A program made the position numbers and the translations under genes. DNA of 64,000 bases from Actinomycetota bacterium (GTDB taxonomy: Bacteria; Actinomycetota; Geothermincolia; Geothermincolales; RBG-13-55-18), in assembly GCA_014360685.1 (NCBI GenBank), contig JACIXB010000027.1, positions 1 through 64,000 on the forward strand. Direction: 5' to 3'. Under the pieces are notes generated by a model. That model was not told the DNA's origin and ran no database searches. It saw nothing but the letters and a program-made list of their open reading frames with translations. This document shows positions 1 to 8,643 of the stretch, in pieces. Within the stretch, counting starts at the first letter, position 1, and the number at the start of each line of letters is the position of its first letter.

Positions 1-17
1 GATCATGTTGAGTAGAG

Positions 18-584
18 GTGGAAATAAAAAAATCTCCGCGAAGGAGATTGAAACTATTTCTCTATAATGTCGAGCGCGATTGCCTTAAACTCGCAGTGGA
101 AATAAAAAAATCTCCGCGAAGGAGATTGAAACTCCCGGTCATCCACCGGGAACATGATATCGATCTCCCGTGGAAATAAAAAAATCTCCGCGAAGGAGAT
201 TGAAACAATTCAGTCCTCGCTGACGATACCGTTACAGAATGGGCAGTGGAAATAAAAAAATCTCCGCGAAGGAGATTGAAACCCAGTTCTTGCAATATCG
301 GTCATAGTTTGCGCAACTTCAGTGGAAATAAAAAAATCTCCGTGAAGGAGATTGAAACGCCCGATAAGTCCACAGCAAGTCTTGTCTCTTCATGCTCGTG
401 GAAATAAAAAAATCTCCGCGAAGGAGATTGAAACTCCCGGTCATCCACCGGGAACATGATATCGATCTCCCGTGGAAATAAAAAAATCTCCGCGAAGGAG
501 ATTGAAACCCTCCATAAGGCCGGGCAGCTCGAACGGAGTCTTAGCGGGTGGAAATAAAAAAATCTCCGCGAAGGAGATTGAGAT
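18..584 (+). CRISPR. CRISPR array, 8 repeats of 37 bp, trailer end
   Basis: Eight direct repeats of 37 bp start at 18, 96, 170, 246, 322, 398, 472 and 548, separated by seven spacers of 37-41 bp. Each repeat contains a perfect 7-bp stem (AATCTCC/GGAGATT) and ends in ATTGAAAC, the usual 8-nt type III crRNA handle, so the plus strand is the likely crRNA sense. The fifth repeat has one C-to-T change in the loop. The last repeat (548-584) is decayed in its final four bases, which marks it as the trailer. Bases 1-17 are the end of another spacer, so the array and its leader continue to the left of the window. Spacers 2 and 6 (133-169 and 435-471) are identical. The type III-A genes start about 265 bp downstream. 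Confidence 0.97.
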
Positions 585-848
585 AATGGTCCTCGATTTG
601 ACCGTGAGTGAGCGAGCAGGCTTAATAACGGGAATCTTCGCTGTAAACCGGTTCTTTATGGTAACAGGGATTGATCTAAATACATGTTTTCGCCGGCGCC
701 GAAGTTGTCTTAGGTTTCCCGCCCGCGACAAGAGTTATTGCCGGATTGTAACGAAATCGCTTCCCGGACCGTAATAAAAGGTGAAGGAATATAGGCATGG
801 GAATCAAAGAATATCATTAGCAAGAGGCGGACGTGGAGGTAAGGGCAG
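585..848 (+). promoter_or_regulatory. array-cas10 intergenic region with weak promoter candidate
   Basis: This 264-bp stretch separates the array trailer from cas10. A possible promoter is TTGACC at 598-603 followed 17 bp later by CTTAAT at 621-626; the -10 is a poor match. A clear ribosome binding site GGAGGT lies at 835-840, eight bases before the cas10 GTG. I see no other gene here. Confidence 0.3.
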
Positions 849-3371
849 GTGGAAAATCCCCAAGAAAAATGGTCAAGCATGAAGGATAAACTCGTGCTCG
901 GAGCCTTGCTCCACGACATAGGGAAGTTGGTCCAGAGGGCCGACGCCAGACCCACCTCGAAGACCCACTCGGAATTCGGAGCCGAATGGCTGGAAAAGCA
1001 CGAATCCCTTCGCGGGTTCTCCGACTTCGCCAGGTACCATCACTCTCCGAGCGAGTACGGGGAAACCGTTCTCTTGGGGCTGCTGCATCTCGCGGACTGG
1101 CTGGCGGCCGGAGAACGCCTTGAGCCGGATAGCGAGACAGAGAAAACGGTCTGGGAGCGCGAGTTGCTGCTGCTTTCCCTGTTCTCGAAAATATCCTCCC
1201 AGGAGGAGCGGGTGACGGATCCCCGGGATGCTCGGTACTACGAGCTTGTCCCGGCCAGCCAACTGGTCTTCCCTAAAAGGCTCGGCGAGGTCGAGAGGAG
1301 GGGTTCGCGGGAGAATTACGGCGCCCTTCTTGTCGGTATGGAAGGGGACATCAAGGCCTTGGGGCCCAACGTGGGGATAAATTCCGTGCTCTTCCTTCTT
1401 GAGAAGTACCTCTCCTTCGTTCCGAGCTACACCCGCCATGCCGTGGAGAACCCCTTGCTCGACCCGGACATAAGCCTATACGACCACTGCAAGCTCACGG
1501 CGGCGATCGCCCTCTGCCTGTTCCTGTACTGCGGTGGACGTTGGGGCCGCGATATGGACGGGTGGAGCCGGGAAACGCTGGAAAACATCTTGTCCGGCTT
1601 GACAAAGGAAGGAAAGGGTCAGGAAAGCGGGGGCGCCGGAGGCCTGAAGGACGAGCTCGCCTTCCTCCTAGTGGACATAGACCTATCCGGCATCCAGAAC
1701 TTCATCTACAACATCTCCACCAAGAGGGCGGCCAGGTCCCTGCGGGCCCGATCTTTTTACCTGGAGGTCCTCTGCGAGGACCTGGCCCATGAAGTGCTTG
1801 AGAGATGCGGGCTGGAAAGGCCGAACCTGCTCCTCAGCGGGGGAGGCAGGGTGAGGATACTGGCGCCCAACCTCGACGAGGTCAAGTCAAAACTGCGCGA
1901 CGTGGAGAGGGAGGCGAACGAGTTCTTAGGCGCCCTGGGCGGAGGCCTTGCGGCGAATATCTCCTGGGTGGAGATGAGGGGTACGGACATGGTGATCACG
2001 CCGGAGGGCGGTTCCGCGCTCCGCGGGGTCCTGGAAAGGCTGGCCGCGGAGTCGGAGCTGCGCAAGCAGACCCGCGCGGCCGAGGCGATAGAGGAGGGGA
2101 TGGAGCTCGGCCCCTTCGAACCCCTAAGGGAGGAATGCCGCATCTGCCACGTGGAGACCGCCGAGCCGAAGGCGCTGGCCGGAGAGGAGGGCGAGGAGCC
2201 GCTGCTCATCTGCCCCACCTGCGAGGGCCTGGTGAGCTTGGGGGGAGACCTCAAGCGCCTGCGCTGTATCTACCTCGAACCCCGCGAGGGGGTTGGCGAA
2301 CCCCGGGGTATCCGGATCGACCTCCCCTTCAGCAGGCTCGCATGGAAGGACACGCCGGCCCAGGTTCGGCTGGCCCTGGTGCTGAGGGAGAGATGGGAGG
2401 CCTATTCTTACCGGGGAAAGGAGTACGTCGGTTTCGCCATCCCGTCCTACGAGCACGAGGCGTCCACGTTTCAGGAGATGGCAGAGGAATCGGTGGGCGA
2501 GGTGAGGCTCGGGGTCTTGAGGATGGACGTGGACGACCTGGGAAAGGTGTTCTCGGAAGGGATACCCGAAAGCCAATTGTCCTTCACCCGTTACTCGGTC
2601 CTCTCGCGCATGCTCAACCGCTACTTCCGCGAATACCTACCCGCCGTCCTGGCCGTGGAGGCGGAAGGCCTGGACACCTTCGCCTTTTTCGAGCGCCCGC
2701 CGGATAAAAGAAGGGCGGCGGAGATAATCTATTCCGGTGGCGACGATCTCTTCATCGTGGGGGCCTGGAACGACATTCTGGAGGCGGCCTTCGACATCTC
2801 CTCCGCTTTTGAGATGTATACCTGTGAGAACCCTTCCCTGCACATCTCCGGGGGGCTCGTGGTTCACGCCCATGACCACCCCCTCTACCGGTTGGCCACT
2901 CTCTCGGAGGCCGAGGAGGGGAGGGCGAAAGGGCTCCCCGGGAAGAACGCCTTCTGCCTCTTCGGCCGGGAAGCGGCATGGAGTGAATACCGGGACACCT
3001 TCCGGTCGGTGCTCCTCCCCCTCCTGACCCTCGAGGAGGGCAAGATGGCGGCCATAAAGCCGGTCCAGGTAACCTCAGGGGACGAGAAGGGCGAACGGTA
3101 TTACGTGGAGCTCCCCCTGCCCAAGGCCCTCCTGCGCAGGCTCATGCAGCTTTACCGGGACAGGGAAGAGGACGGGGGAAAGCTCAACCTGCCCAGGCTG
3201 TGCTATCTACTGGCCAGGGCCAGGGAAAGGCTGGAAAAGGAGAAGAAGGAGGGCTGGGAAGCGAAGCGGCCCACTTGGGAAAAATTGGAGGCCTTCTTCA
3301 AGGATTACCGGAACAGGGAGATCACTTTCGCGGCGCTTTGCTGCGCCGACCTTTTGAGCAGAGGAGGTTGA
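849..3371 (+). CDS. cas10: Type III-A effector subunit Cas10/Csm1
   Basis: This 840-aa protein is the large subunit of the Csm interference complex. On target RNA binding the family makes cyclic oligoadenylate through its GGDD palm and can cut ssDNA through its HD domain. Visible features are the HD motif at H22-D23 (LLHDIGK), the Csm1 signature DLSGIQNFIY followed by a SLRARSFYLE block near residues 280-310, a zinc ribbon (C430-x2-C433 and C455-x2-C458), and the intact cyclase motif GGDD at about 630-633. The start is GTG 849 with GGAGGT eight bases upstream. Length matches Csm1. It heads a tight operon with csm2-csm5 and a CARF nuclease. Both the HD and GGDD motifs look functional. Confidence 0.96.
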   Translation: MENPQEKWSSMKDKLVLGALLHDIGKLVQRADARPTSKTHSEFGAEWLEKHESLRGFSDFARYHHSPSEYGETVLLGLLHLADWLAAGERLEPDSETEKTVWERELLLLSLFSKISSQEERVTDPRDARYYELVPASQLVFPKRLGEVERRGSRENYGALLVGMEGDIKALGPNVGINSVLFLLEKYLSFVPSYTRHAVENPLLDPDISLYDHCKLTAAIALCLFLYCGGRWGRDMDGWSRETLENILSGLTKEGKGQESGGAGGLKDELAFLLVDIDLSGIQNFIYNISTKRAARSLRARSFYLEVLCEDLAHEVLERCGLERPNLLLSGGGRVRILAPNLDEVKSKLRDVEREANEFLGALGGGLAANISWVEMRGTDMVITPEGGSALRGVLERLAAESELRKQTRAAEAIEEGMELGPFEPLREECRICHVETAEPKALAGEEGEEPLLICPTCEGLVSLGGDLKRLRCIYLEPREGVGEPRGIRIDLPFSRLAWKDTPAQVRLALVLRERWEAYSYRGKEYVGFAIPSYEHEASTFQEMAEESVGEVRLGVLRMDVDDLGKVFSEGIPESQLSFTRYSVLSRMLNRYFREYLPAVLAVEAEGLDTFAFFERPPDKRRAAEIIYSGGDDLFIVGAWNDILEAAFDISSAFEMYTCENPSLHISGGLVVHAHDHPLYRLATLSEAEEGRAKGLPGKNAFCLFGREAAWSEYRDTFRSVLLPLLTLEEGKMAAIKPVQVTSGDEKGERYYVELPLPKALLRRLMQLYRDREEDGGKLNLPRLCYLLARARERLEKEKKEGWEAKRPTWEKLEAFFKDYRNREITFAALCCADLLSRGG

Positions 3372-3374
3372 GGG

Positions 3375-3797
3375 ATGGCGCACCAGAGAAGGGAACGGCC
3401 GAGCGTGGTGGACGAGATAGTGAAAAAAGTGGGAGCCCTGGGCAAGCTGGAGGAATTGAGCGCCGACGACCTGGTTTCGTTTTGCGACCGGTTCGGCCAT
3501 GAGCTGAAGGAAGAAAAGGTTACCAACAGCCAGATAAGGAAGGTCTTCACCGAGATAAAACACATGCACCTGGAGGCGCGCTCTCCCGGGTCTCAAGCGG
3601 TTTTCAACCCCGACAGGGTCAAGCTCCTCAAACCCAAGATCGCCTACCTGGCGGCGAGGGAGAAAAAGTTGGGATCCTTCAAAAAGGTCATGGACGCCCT
3701 CATCGACAAGGTGAGGGATGCTCGGGATTTCGGCAGGTTGGCGGCTTTCATGGAGGCGGTGATTGCTTACCACAAGTACCACGGCGGTAAAGACTGA
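3375..3797 (+). CDS. csm2: Csm2 small subunit (Cas11)
   Basis: This 140-aa, mainly helical protein is the small subunit that lines the crRNA-target duplex in the Csm complex. The C-terminal half carries the family pattern: a LLKPKIAYLAARE stretch, then a helix ending in AFMEAVIAYHKYHGGKD, which is typical of Csm2. It starts three bases after the cas10 stop with GAGGAGGT upstream, so it is translationally coupled. Its position between cas10 and csm3 is the canonical type III-A order. Confidence 0.93.
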   Translation: MAHQRRERPSVVDEIVKKVGALGKLEELSADDLVSFCDRFGHELKEEKVTNSQIRKVFTEIKHMHLEARSPGSQAVFNPDRVKLLKPKIAYLAAREKKLGSFKKVMDALIDKVRDARDFGRLAAFMEAVIAYHKYHGGKD

Positions 3798-3814
3798 TAA
3801 TGGGAGGTATAGAG

Positions 3815-4615
3815 ATGGCAGGCAACAAGAAGAAACCCTTTTACGGGAAGCTCATCCTGAGCGGTACCGTGAGGTGCGAGACCGGACTGCACGTCGGGGC
3901 TTCCAGTGACATCATGGAGATAGGCGGCTTGGACAACCCGGTCATGCGCGACCCGTTCACCGGCTACCCGTATATCCCCGGAAGCAGCCTCAAGGGAAAA
4001 CTGCGCTCCATAGCTGAGAGGATACAGGGGAAGCAGTTCAACCGAAGCATACGTCCCGGTTTTAGGCACGAATGCTCCGAACGCCAGTGCGCCGTCTGCC
4101 GCCTCTTCGGCTCCACGGCTAAAGAGAAGGATGAGGAGAACATCCCCTCCCGGCTGCGGGTGCGGGACGCTTTCCTCGCTTCCCAGAGCGTGGAATGGCT
4201 GCGGGGGATCGACACCCCCTTGAGCTTCACGGAGCTCAAGTACGAAAACACCCTGGACCGCGTGACCTGTCACGCCGATCCTCGACCTGTGGAAAGGATA
4301 CCCGCCGGGGCGAGATTTTCCTACGAGATCGTCTACGACCTGGACGACGAGGAGCAGTGCCTCGAGGATTTGGAGAACCTGCTCAATTGCATGGCCGTGC
4401 TGGAGGACGATTACCTGGGAGGCCACGGCTCGCGGGGTTACGGCAAGATAAGGTTCCTGAACAACCGGCTGACCCTCCGCGGCAAGGATTACTACCTGGG
4501 CAAGGAAGGCGAAAAGGTATTGGCCAAGGAGGAGGAGTCCCTTCCCCGGTTGAGGGAAATCCTGGGCGAACTTTACGAGAGGGATATTAAGCCTGTTTTC
4601 GGGAGGGAGGGTTAA
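3815..4615 (+). CDS. csm3: Csm3 backbone RNase (Cas7 family)
   Basis: This is the Cas7-type backbone subunit that binds the crRNA spacer and cuts target RNA at 6-nt steps. The N-terminus shows the family block HVGAS-SD...GGLDNPV followed by PYIPGSSLKGKLR. The Asp at residue 32 of this start corresponds to the catalytic Asp of Csm3 proteins (D33 in the Streptococcus thermophilus enzyme). A cysteine cluster (C-x4-C-x2-C region of HECSERQCAVCRLFG) follows. An ATG at 3800 is in frame, but the ATG at 3815 has GGGAGGT at the right distance, so I chose it (266 aa). The csm4 TTG start abuts the stop codon. Confidence 0.93.
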   Translation: MAGNKKKPFYGKLILSGTVRCETGLHVGASSDIMEIGGLDNPVMRDPFTGYPYIPGSSLKGKLRSIAERIQGKQFNRSIRPGFRHECSERQCAVCRLFGSTAKEKDEENIPSRLRVRDAFLASQSVEWLRGIDTPLSFTELKYENTLDRVTCHADPRPVERIPAGARFSYEIVYDLDDEEQCLEDLENLLNCMAVLEDDYLGGHGSRGYGKIRFLNNRLTLRGKDYYLGKEGEKVLAKEEESLPRLREILGELYERDIKPVFGREG

Positions 4616-5617
4616 TTGGCGGTCCGGGTCTTCCACCTCAAGCCCCTCTCCCCCTTCCATCTCGGTGAGGCCACGGGGGCCATGGACCGGGTTGGAGAGA
4701 TAGCCCATTCCGACACCTTGTTCAGCGGCCTGTGCCACGCGTGGCAGCGCCTTTTCGGTACCGAAGCCTTGGAGTCGTTTCTGGCCTCCTTTTCCGCTGG
4801 CCTTCCTCCCCTGCGCATATCCTCCGCCTTCCCCTACCGCGAGGGCGGGGGCGGGGAGGGCTTCACCTACTACCTTCCCTGGCCCCGGGGAAGTCGATCG
4901 TTCCTCCGCCTCGAGGACCGTAAGCTGCCCAAGAGGACGCCGTTCCTCCCCCTGGGCCTTTTCCGGAAATTCTTCCTCGAGGGGAGCGGCTATGGCATGG
5001 ATTCCCAGGGACAGGTCGAGGTCTCGCCAAGGGACGAGGAACTTCTTAGGGATGAGGCCAAAAGGCTGCGGGAGGGTATAAGGGTGGACACCCGCATAAG
5101 CTCCGCCCTCTGCCGCCTGACCATGGGCGCCGTTCCCTACCACCTCTCCGCGCTGGCCTTCGCCAGGGGGTGGGGCCTGTACTTCTTGGCGGAGGGGGAG
5201 GAGGAAACTCTGGAAACGGCCCGAGGGGCTTTGCGGCTCTTGGGGGACATGGGCCTGGGAGGTGACCGCAGCACCGGGTATGGCGGTTACCTGCTGGAGG
5301 AAGGTGACCCCTCCACCTTCGGGGAGCTGTTGAGGCGTGACACCGGGCGCTTCATGGCCCTCTCCCTGGTGTTCCCGGGGACCGAGGAGAGGGAAAAGCT
5401 CCGCGGGTCGCGCGTCGGCCTCTTGGAGAGGAAGGGATGGATAGACTCCCCACAGCTTCGCGCCAGCATGCGCAAGAAGAGGACCCTGATGATCGAGGAG
5501 GGCTCCGTCCTGGCTTCCCCGCTCGCGGGAGCGCTGGTGGACGTCACCCCGGGCGGATGGCCGGGACACAAGATCTACAGATACGGGATCGGTTTTTACC
5601 TGCCGTTACCCTCATAG
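4616..5617 (+). CDS. csm4: Csm4 (Cas5 family)
   Basis: This 333-aa RAMP protein is expected to bind the 5' handle of the crRNA and to contact Cas10. The N-terminus (FHLKPLSPFHLGE...HSDTLFSGLCHAW) is the Csm4 signature, and a glycine-rich GLGGDRSTGYGGY loop near residues 215-230 is the RAMP G-rich loop. It uses a TTG start directly after the csm3 TAA, preceded by the purine run GGGAGGGAGGG, so translation is probably coupled. Length is normal for the family. Confidence 0.92.
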   Translation: MAVRVFHLKPLSPFHLGEATGAMDRVGEIAHSDTLFSGLCHAWQRLFGTEALESFLASFSAGLPPLRISSAFPYREGGGGEGFTYYLPWPRGSRSFLRLEDRKLPKRTPFLPLGLFRKFFLEGSGYGMDSQGQVEVSPRDEELLRDEAKRLREGIRVDTRISSALCRLTMGAVPYHLSALAFARGWGLYFLAEGEEETLETARGALRLLGDMGLGGDRSTGYGGYLLEEGDPSTFGELLRRDTGRFMALSLVFPGTEEREKLRGSRVGLLERKGWIDSPQLRASMRKKRTLMIEEGSVLASPLAGALVDVTPGGWPGHKIYRYGIGFYLPLPS

Positions 5618-5626
5618 GAGGCGGGC

Positions 5627-6814
5627 ATGGAAACGAGGGTCTTGGAACTGGAGATAATCACCCCGGTGCATGTAGGCTCCCACGAGGGCAAGTTCAGCTC
5701 CTATGATTACGCCATCTCCGGGGGTAACCTCTACGTCATCCATCAGGGGAAGCTCGCCGATTTCCTCGCGACCCGGGGCAAGGTGGAGGAGTTCACGCGC
5801 GTGGTGGAGAGACAGGGCAACCGGTTCGACATAGGCGATTTCTTGGATCGCCTAAGGGTGACCGAAGAAGAGCTTGAGAGCATATCCAGGTACCGCATCG
5901 CCGCCGATGAGAGAGCCGGCATCCGCGAATTGCAACCGCACATCCGGGACGCCTCGGGCAGGGACTACCTGCCTGGCTCTTCCATCAAGGGGGCCATGCG
6001 CACGGCCTGTACCTATGTCTTCCTCAAAGTCATGAGGGAGGAAAGGCCTGAGGATTTTCGGGAGGTCGTAAAAGCGATAGAAAATAATATCAAGCCCGGA
6101 TCGAGGGAACGCGGAAGGCAGTCGAAGAACCTTTTCGACAATCTAAACAAGCAGTTCCTGCAAAAGTTCAACCTGCCCGGGTTCCTGGACCGGAAGAATA
6201 ATCAACCCCGGCACGGTCCCAACACGGACGTGCTCCGTTGCTTGCGGGTCACCGACGCCTATCCGGTGCAAAGCGAGGTGGCGGCGGTCAACGCCAGGGT
6301 CTTGGACAAGGGCCCGGACCAGAAACTCGAAGAGGAGTCGCCGCTTTACATCGAGGCGGTGACGTCCGGCACCTACCGGTTCGAGGTAACCTGGGACGAA
6401 TGGTTGGCCGATAGGCTCCTGGAGGAGAACCGCCGACGCGTGGATGCGGGGAGGTTGCTCTATCCCCGCGGAATCTCGGATGTCCTCGAGGCCTGCCGGG
6501 CCTTCGTCGAGGACCAAATCGCGTGGGAAGAGGATTTCTTTAAGGGGTGCATAAATGCCGATGGGCTGAGGAGGTCGGTGGCCGACCTTCGGGGAAGGGC
6601 CAACTTCCGCCTGGGCTGGGGATCCGGTCTGGTGGGGGCGAGCATATCTATGCTCCTCCCGGAGGAATTGAAAGACAAGATCCGAAACAGATTCTTCCCT
6701 AAATACGATAAGAGGGTGCGCGACTTCCCCAAGTCCCGGAGGGTGGCCTACCAGGGGAGGGTACCCCTGGCCCTCATGGGCTTCTGCCGCTTAAGAGAGG
6801 TCGTCCCGAGATGA
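5627..6814 (+). CDS. csm5: Csm5 (Cas7-like, crRNA 3' end)
   Basis: This 395-aa RAMP subunit caps the 3' end of the crRNA and in other systems recruits trimming nucleases. Visible features are the opening ELEIITPVHVGS block, the central YLPGSSIKGAMRTA motif near residues 110-125 and a C-terminal FRLGWGSGLVG glycine-rich loop. AGGAGG lies nine bases before the ATG. The stop overlaps the next gene's start as ATGA. Length is typical for Csm5. Confidence 0.93.
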   Translation: METRVLELEIITPVHVGSHEGKFSSYDYAISGGNLYVIHQGKLADFLATRGKVEEFTRVVERQGNRFDIGDFLDRLRVTEEELESISRYRIAADERAGIRELQPHIRDASGRDYLPGSSIKGAMRTACTYVFLKVMREERPEDFREVVKAIENNIKPGSRERGRQSKNLFDNLNKQFLQKFNLPGFLDRKNNQPRHGPNTDVLRCLRVTDAYPVQSEVAAVNARVLDKGPDQKLEEESPLYIEAVTSGTYRFEVTWDEWLADRLLEENRRRVDAGRLLYPRGISDVLEACRAFVEDQIAWEEDFFKGCINADGLRRSVADLRGRANFRLGWGSGLVGASISMLLPEELKDKIRNRFFPKYDKRVRDFPKSRRVAYQGRVPLALMGFCRLREVVPR

Positions 6815-8226
6815 GCGAGAGAGCGCCGGATTCCAGCCGTCAACTCAAGGAATTCGAGCGGAGGGTAGTCGAACTCGAAGCCCAAGGGCGAAGGGAGGAG
6901 GCCCTAAGGATCTACGCCGAGCGGGTCTTCCCGGAAGTGCGAAAGCGCTTCGTCGAGCAGGCCCACGATGTCCTCCATGGGAAGAAGTACCAATACCTCA
7001 TCCTGACCACGGGTATGACACCGGAGCCCCTGGTGCTCAGCTTGTCCGCCTTCAAGCCGCGCAGGGCTTATTTCCTCTACACGGGGGGCAGCGAGAAAAC
7101 CATCGACCAAGTCGCCGAAGCGTGTGGCCTTAGAATACGCGACGTGGAGAGAAAGCGGGTCAGCCCCTCGGATGCCCGCGACGTCTACAAGGCGGTGAAG
7201 GATATCGTTGAAGAATTGGGCGGCGTTGCAAAGCTGGCCATAGACATCACCGGTGGCACCAAGGTCATGGTGGGCGGCTGCAGCATGGCCGCTGCCCTCC
7301 TCCGGGCGGACATCTTCTACGTGGAATCCGAGTTCGGCTGGTGCCTGGGAAAGTCAAGGCCCGGCTCCGAGAGGTTGGTCAAGCTGGAAAATCCCTACGA
7401 GGTATTCGGGGACTTGGATATGGAAATCGGAGTGGAGCTCTTCAACAAACATGCTTACACCGGGGCTCGGGGCGTTTTCAACCGCCTGGCCAAAAACGGG
7501 ATAGACGAGCCCAGGTCCCGCACCTTCTGCCTGCTGAGCGAGGCATACGAGTGCTGGGACCGTTTCAACTACCGCGAGGCCCGCTCCAAGATGGAGGATG
7601 TCCTGCGCAGGCTCAAGAACACGCCGCTTCTTGCCCAGGAAAAGGTCCACGCGCTCGAGGCACAGGCGAGTATACTGGACACGCTGAAGCGCAACCAGAA
7701 GGAAAACCTTTCCAAGCTCTTAAGGGATGAAAAGTTCACGGCCTACCTCATATGTGACCTCTACGCCAACGCCTTGAGGAGGGAGGGGCAGGGAAGGTAC
7801 GACGACGGGATAATCAGGCTCTACCGGATACTGGAGCTCATCTCCCAGTCCAGGCTGGCTCGTGTCCACGGCATCGATGCCGGTTCGGTAAAAGGGGTGC
7901 CTCCTGAGGCGGTGGAGAGGTTCGCCGAGCTCAACGCGGAGCTCTACGAGGGACGTAAGGGGGTCCCCAAGAAACTCGCTCTCATGGACGGTTGGACTCT
8001 GCTCTTGAGCCTGGGAGACAGAGAGTCGGGGATCGGGAGCCTGGAGGAGCTTAAAGCCCTCAAGGACATCGCCCAGCGGAGAAACCTCTCCATGGTGGAG
8101 CACAGCAACGAGACTCGCGACCGCAAGGATTTCCATGAGTTCGTGGCCTTTACCCTGCCCTTTATCCGCAGGGAGATCCCGGACCTGGAGGAAAGGCTGG
8201 CCGGGCACCGCTTCATAGAACTTTGA
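6811..8226 (+). CDS. CARF-HEPN ancillary ribonuclease (TIGR02710/Csm6-like)
   Basis: This 471-aa protein is a type III ancillary nuclease expected to be switched on by cyclic oligoadenylate from Cas10. The N-terminal half carries a CARF sensor, with LILTTGMTPEP near residue 63 and DITGGTKVMVGG at 145-156. A helical region follows. The C-terminus has a HEPN-type motif, R424-N425...H431 (RNLSMVEH), the likely RNase site. The closest family I recognise is the TIGR02710 CARF proteins, rather than classical Csm6. It overlaps csm5 by four bases (ATGA), so it belongs to the same operon. Substrate and cOA ring size cannot be read from sequence. Confidence 0.85.
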   Translation: MSERAPDSSRQLKEFERRVVELEAQGRREEALRIYAERVFPEVRKRFVEQAHDVLHGKKYQYLILTTGMTPEPLVLSLSAFKPRRAYFLYTGGSEKTIDQVAEACGLRIRDVERKRVSPSDARDVYKAVKDIVEELGGVAKLAIDITGGTKVMVGGCSMAAALLRADIFYVESEFGWCLGKSRPGSERLVKLENPYEVFGDLDMEIGVELFNKHAYTGARGVFNRLAKNGIDEPRSRTFCLLSEAYECWDRFNYREARSKMEDVLRRLKNTPLLAQEKVHALEAQASILDTLKRNQKENLSKLLRDEKFTAYLICDLYANALRREGQGRYDDGIIRLYRILELISQSRLARVHGIDAGSVKGVPPEAVERFAELNAELYEGRKGVPKKLALMDGWTLLLSLGDRESGIGSLEELKALKDIAQRRNLSMVEHSNETRDRKDFHEFVAFTLPFIRREIPDLEERLAGHRFIEL

Positions 8227-8643
8227 GATCTCCTCCTCGTGGATCACTTCGGGTGACCGTCGGAAAGGGGAACTCCGTGTTTTAACAGCTTCCCCATGCC
8301 TCTGCCTGGAACACGACCCGGCGATATTTCATTCTCAACACGGTGTAGTAGGAGTCAAGAGGCTATCCACGCCTTGACCTGGGTAAAAATGTCACCGGCT
8401 TATGCTAAATATGATAAATATGGATGAAAGTAGGACATATGGCGGGAATCGCGGGCTTCATCGCATGGACTAACCTGCCAGGGAAGGTAACGAAACTGGC
8501 GTCTTTTTCGTAATAGGATGTGGACGCCGGGATGGCGATCCATGGTGTTCTCATGGGCACCATGGCTGGAGATCCCGGGCCGCGCTGCCAGGGGATGAAT
8601 CCCGTGGCTGGCGGAAAATGATCGGTAACCGAAGAGGTGAGGG
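8227..8643 (+). promoter_or_regulatory. 417-bp gap between the Csm operon and the second defence module
   Basis: No convincing gene lies here. It is AT-richer than the flanks around 8385-8430. TTGACC at 8374-8379 is a possible -35, but no good -10 sits at 17 bp; TATGCT at 8401 is 21 bp away. A perfect inverted repeat CCATGGTG/CACCATGG with a 10-nt spacer spans about 8551-8576. It could be an operator or a hairpin. A GAGGTGAGG ribosome binding site precedes the ATG at 8644. Confidence 0.35.

Noticed and set aside
62-731. Small minus-strand reading frames across the CRISPR array
   Set aside because: They are translations of the repeat itself (FNLLRGDFFIS) and run through every repeat unit. They are not genes.
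873-1439. Long minus-strand frame inside cas10
   Set aside because: It is a GC-skewed shadow of the real plus-strand gene and matches no family.
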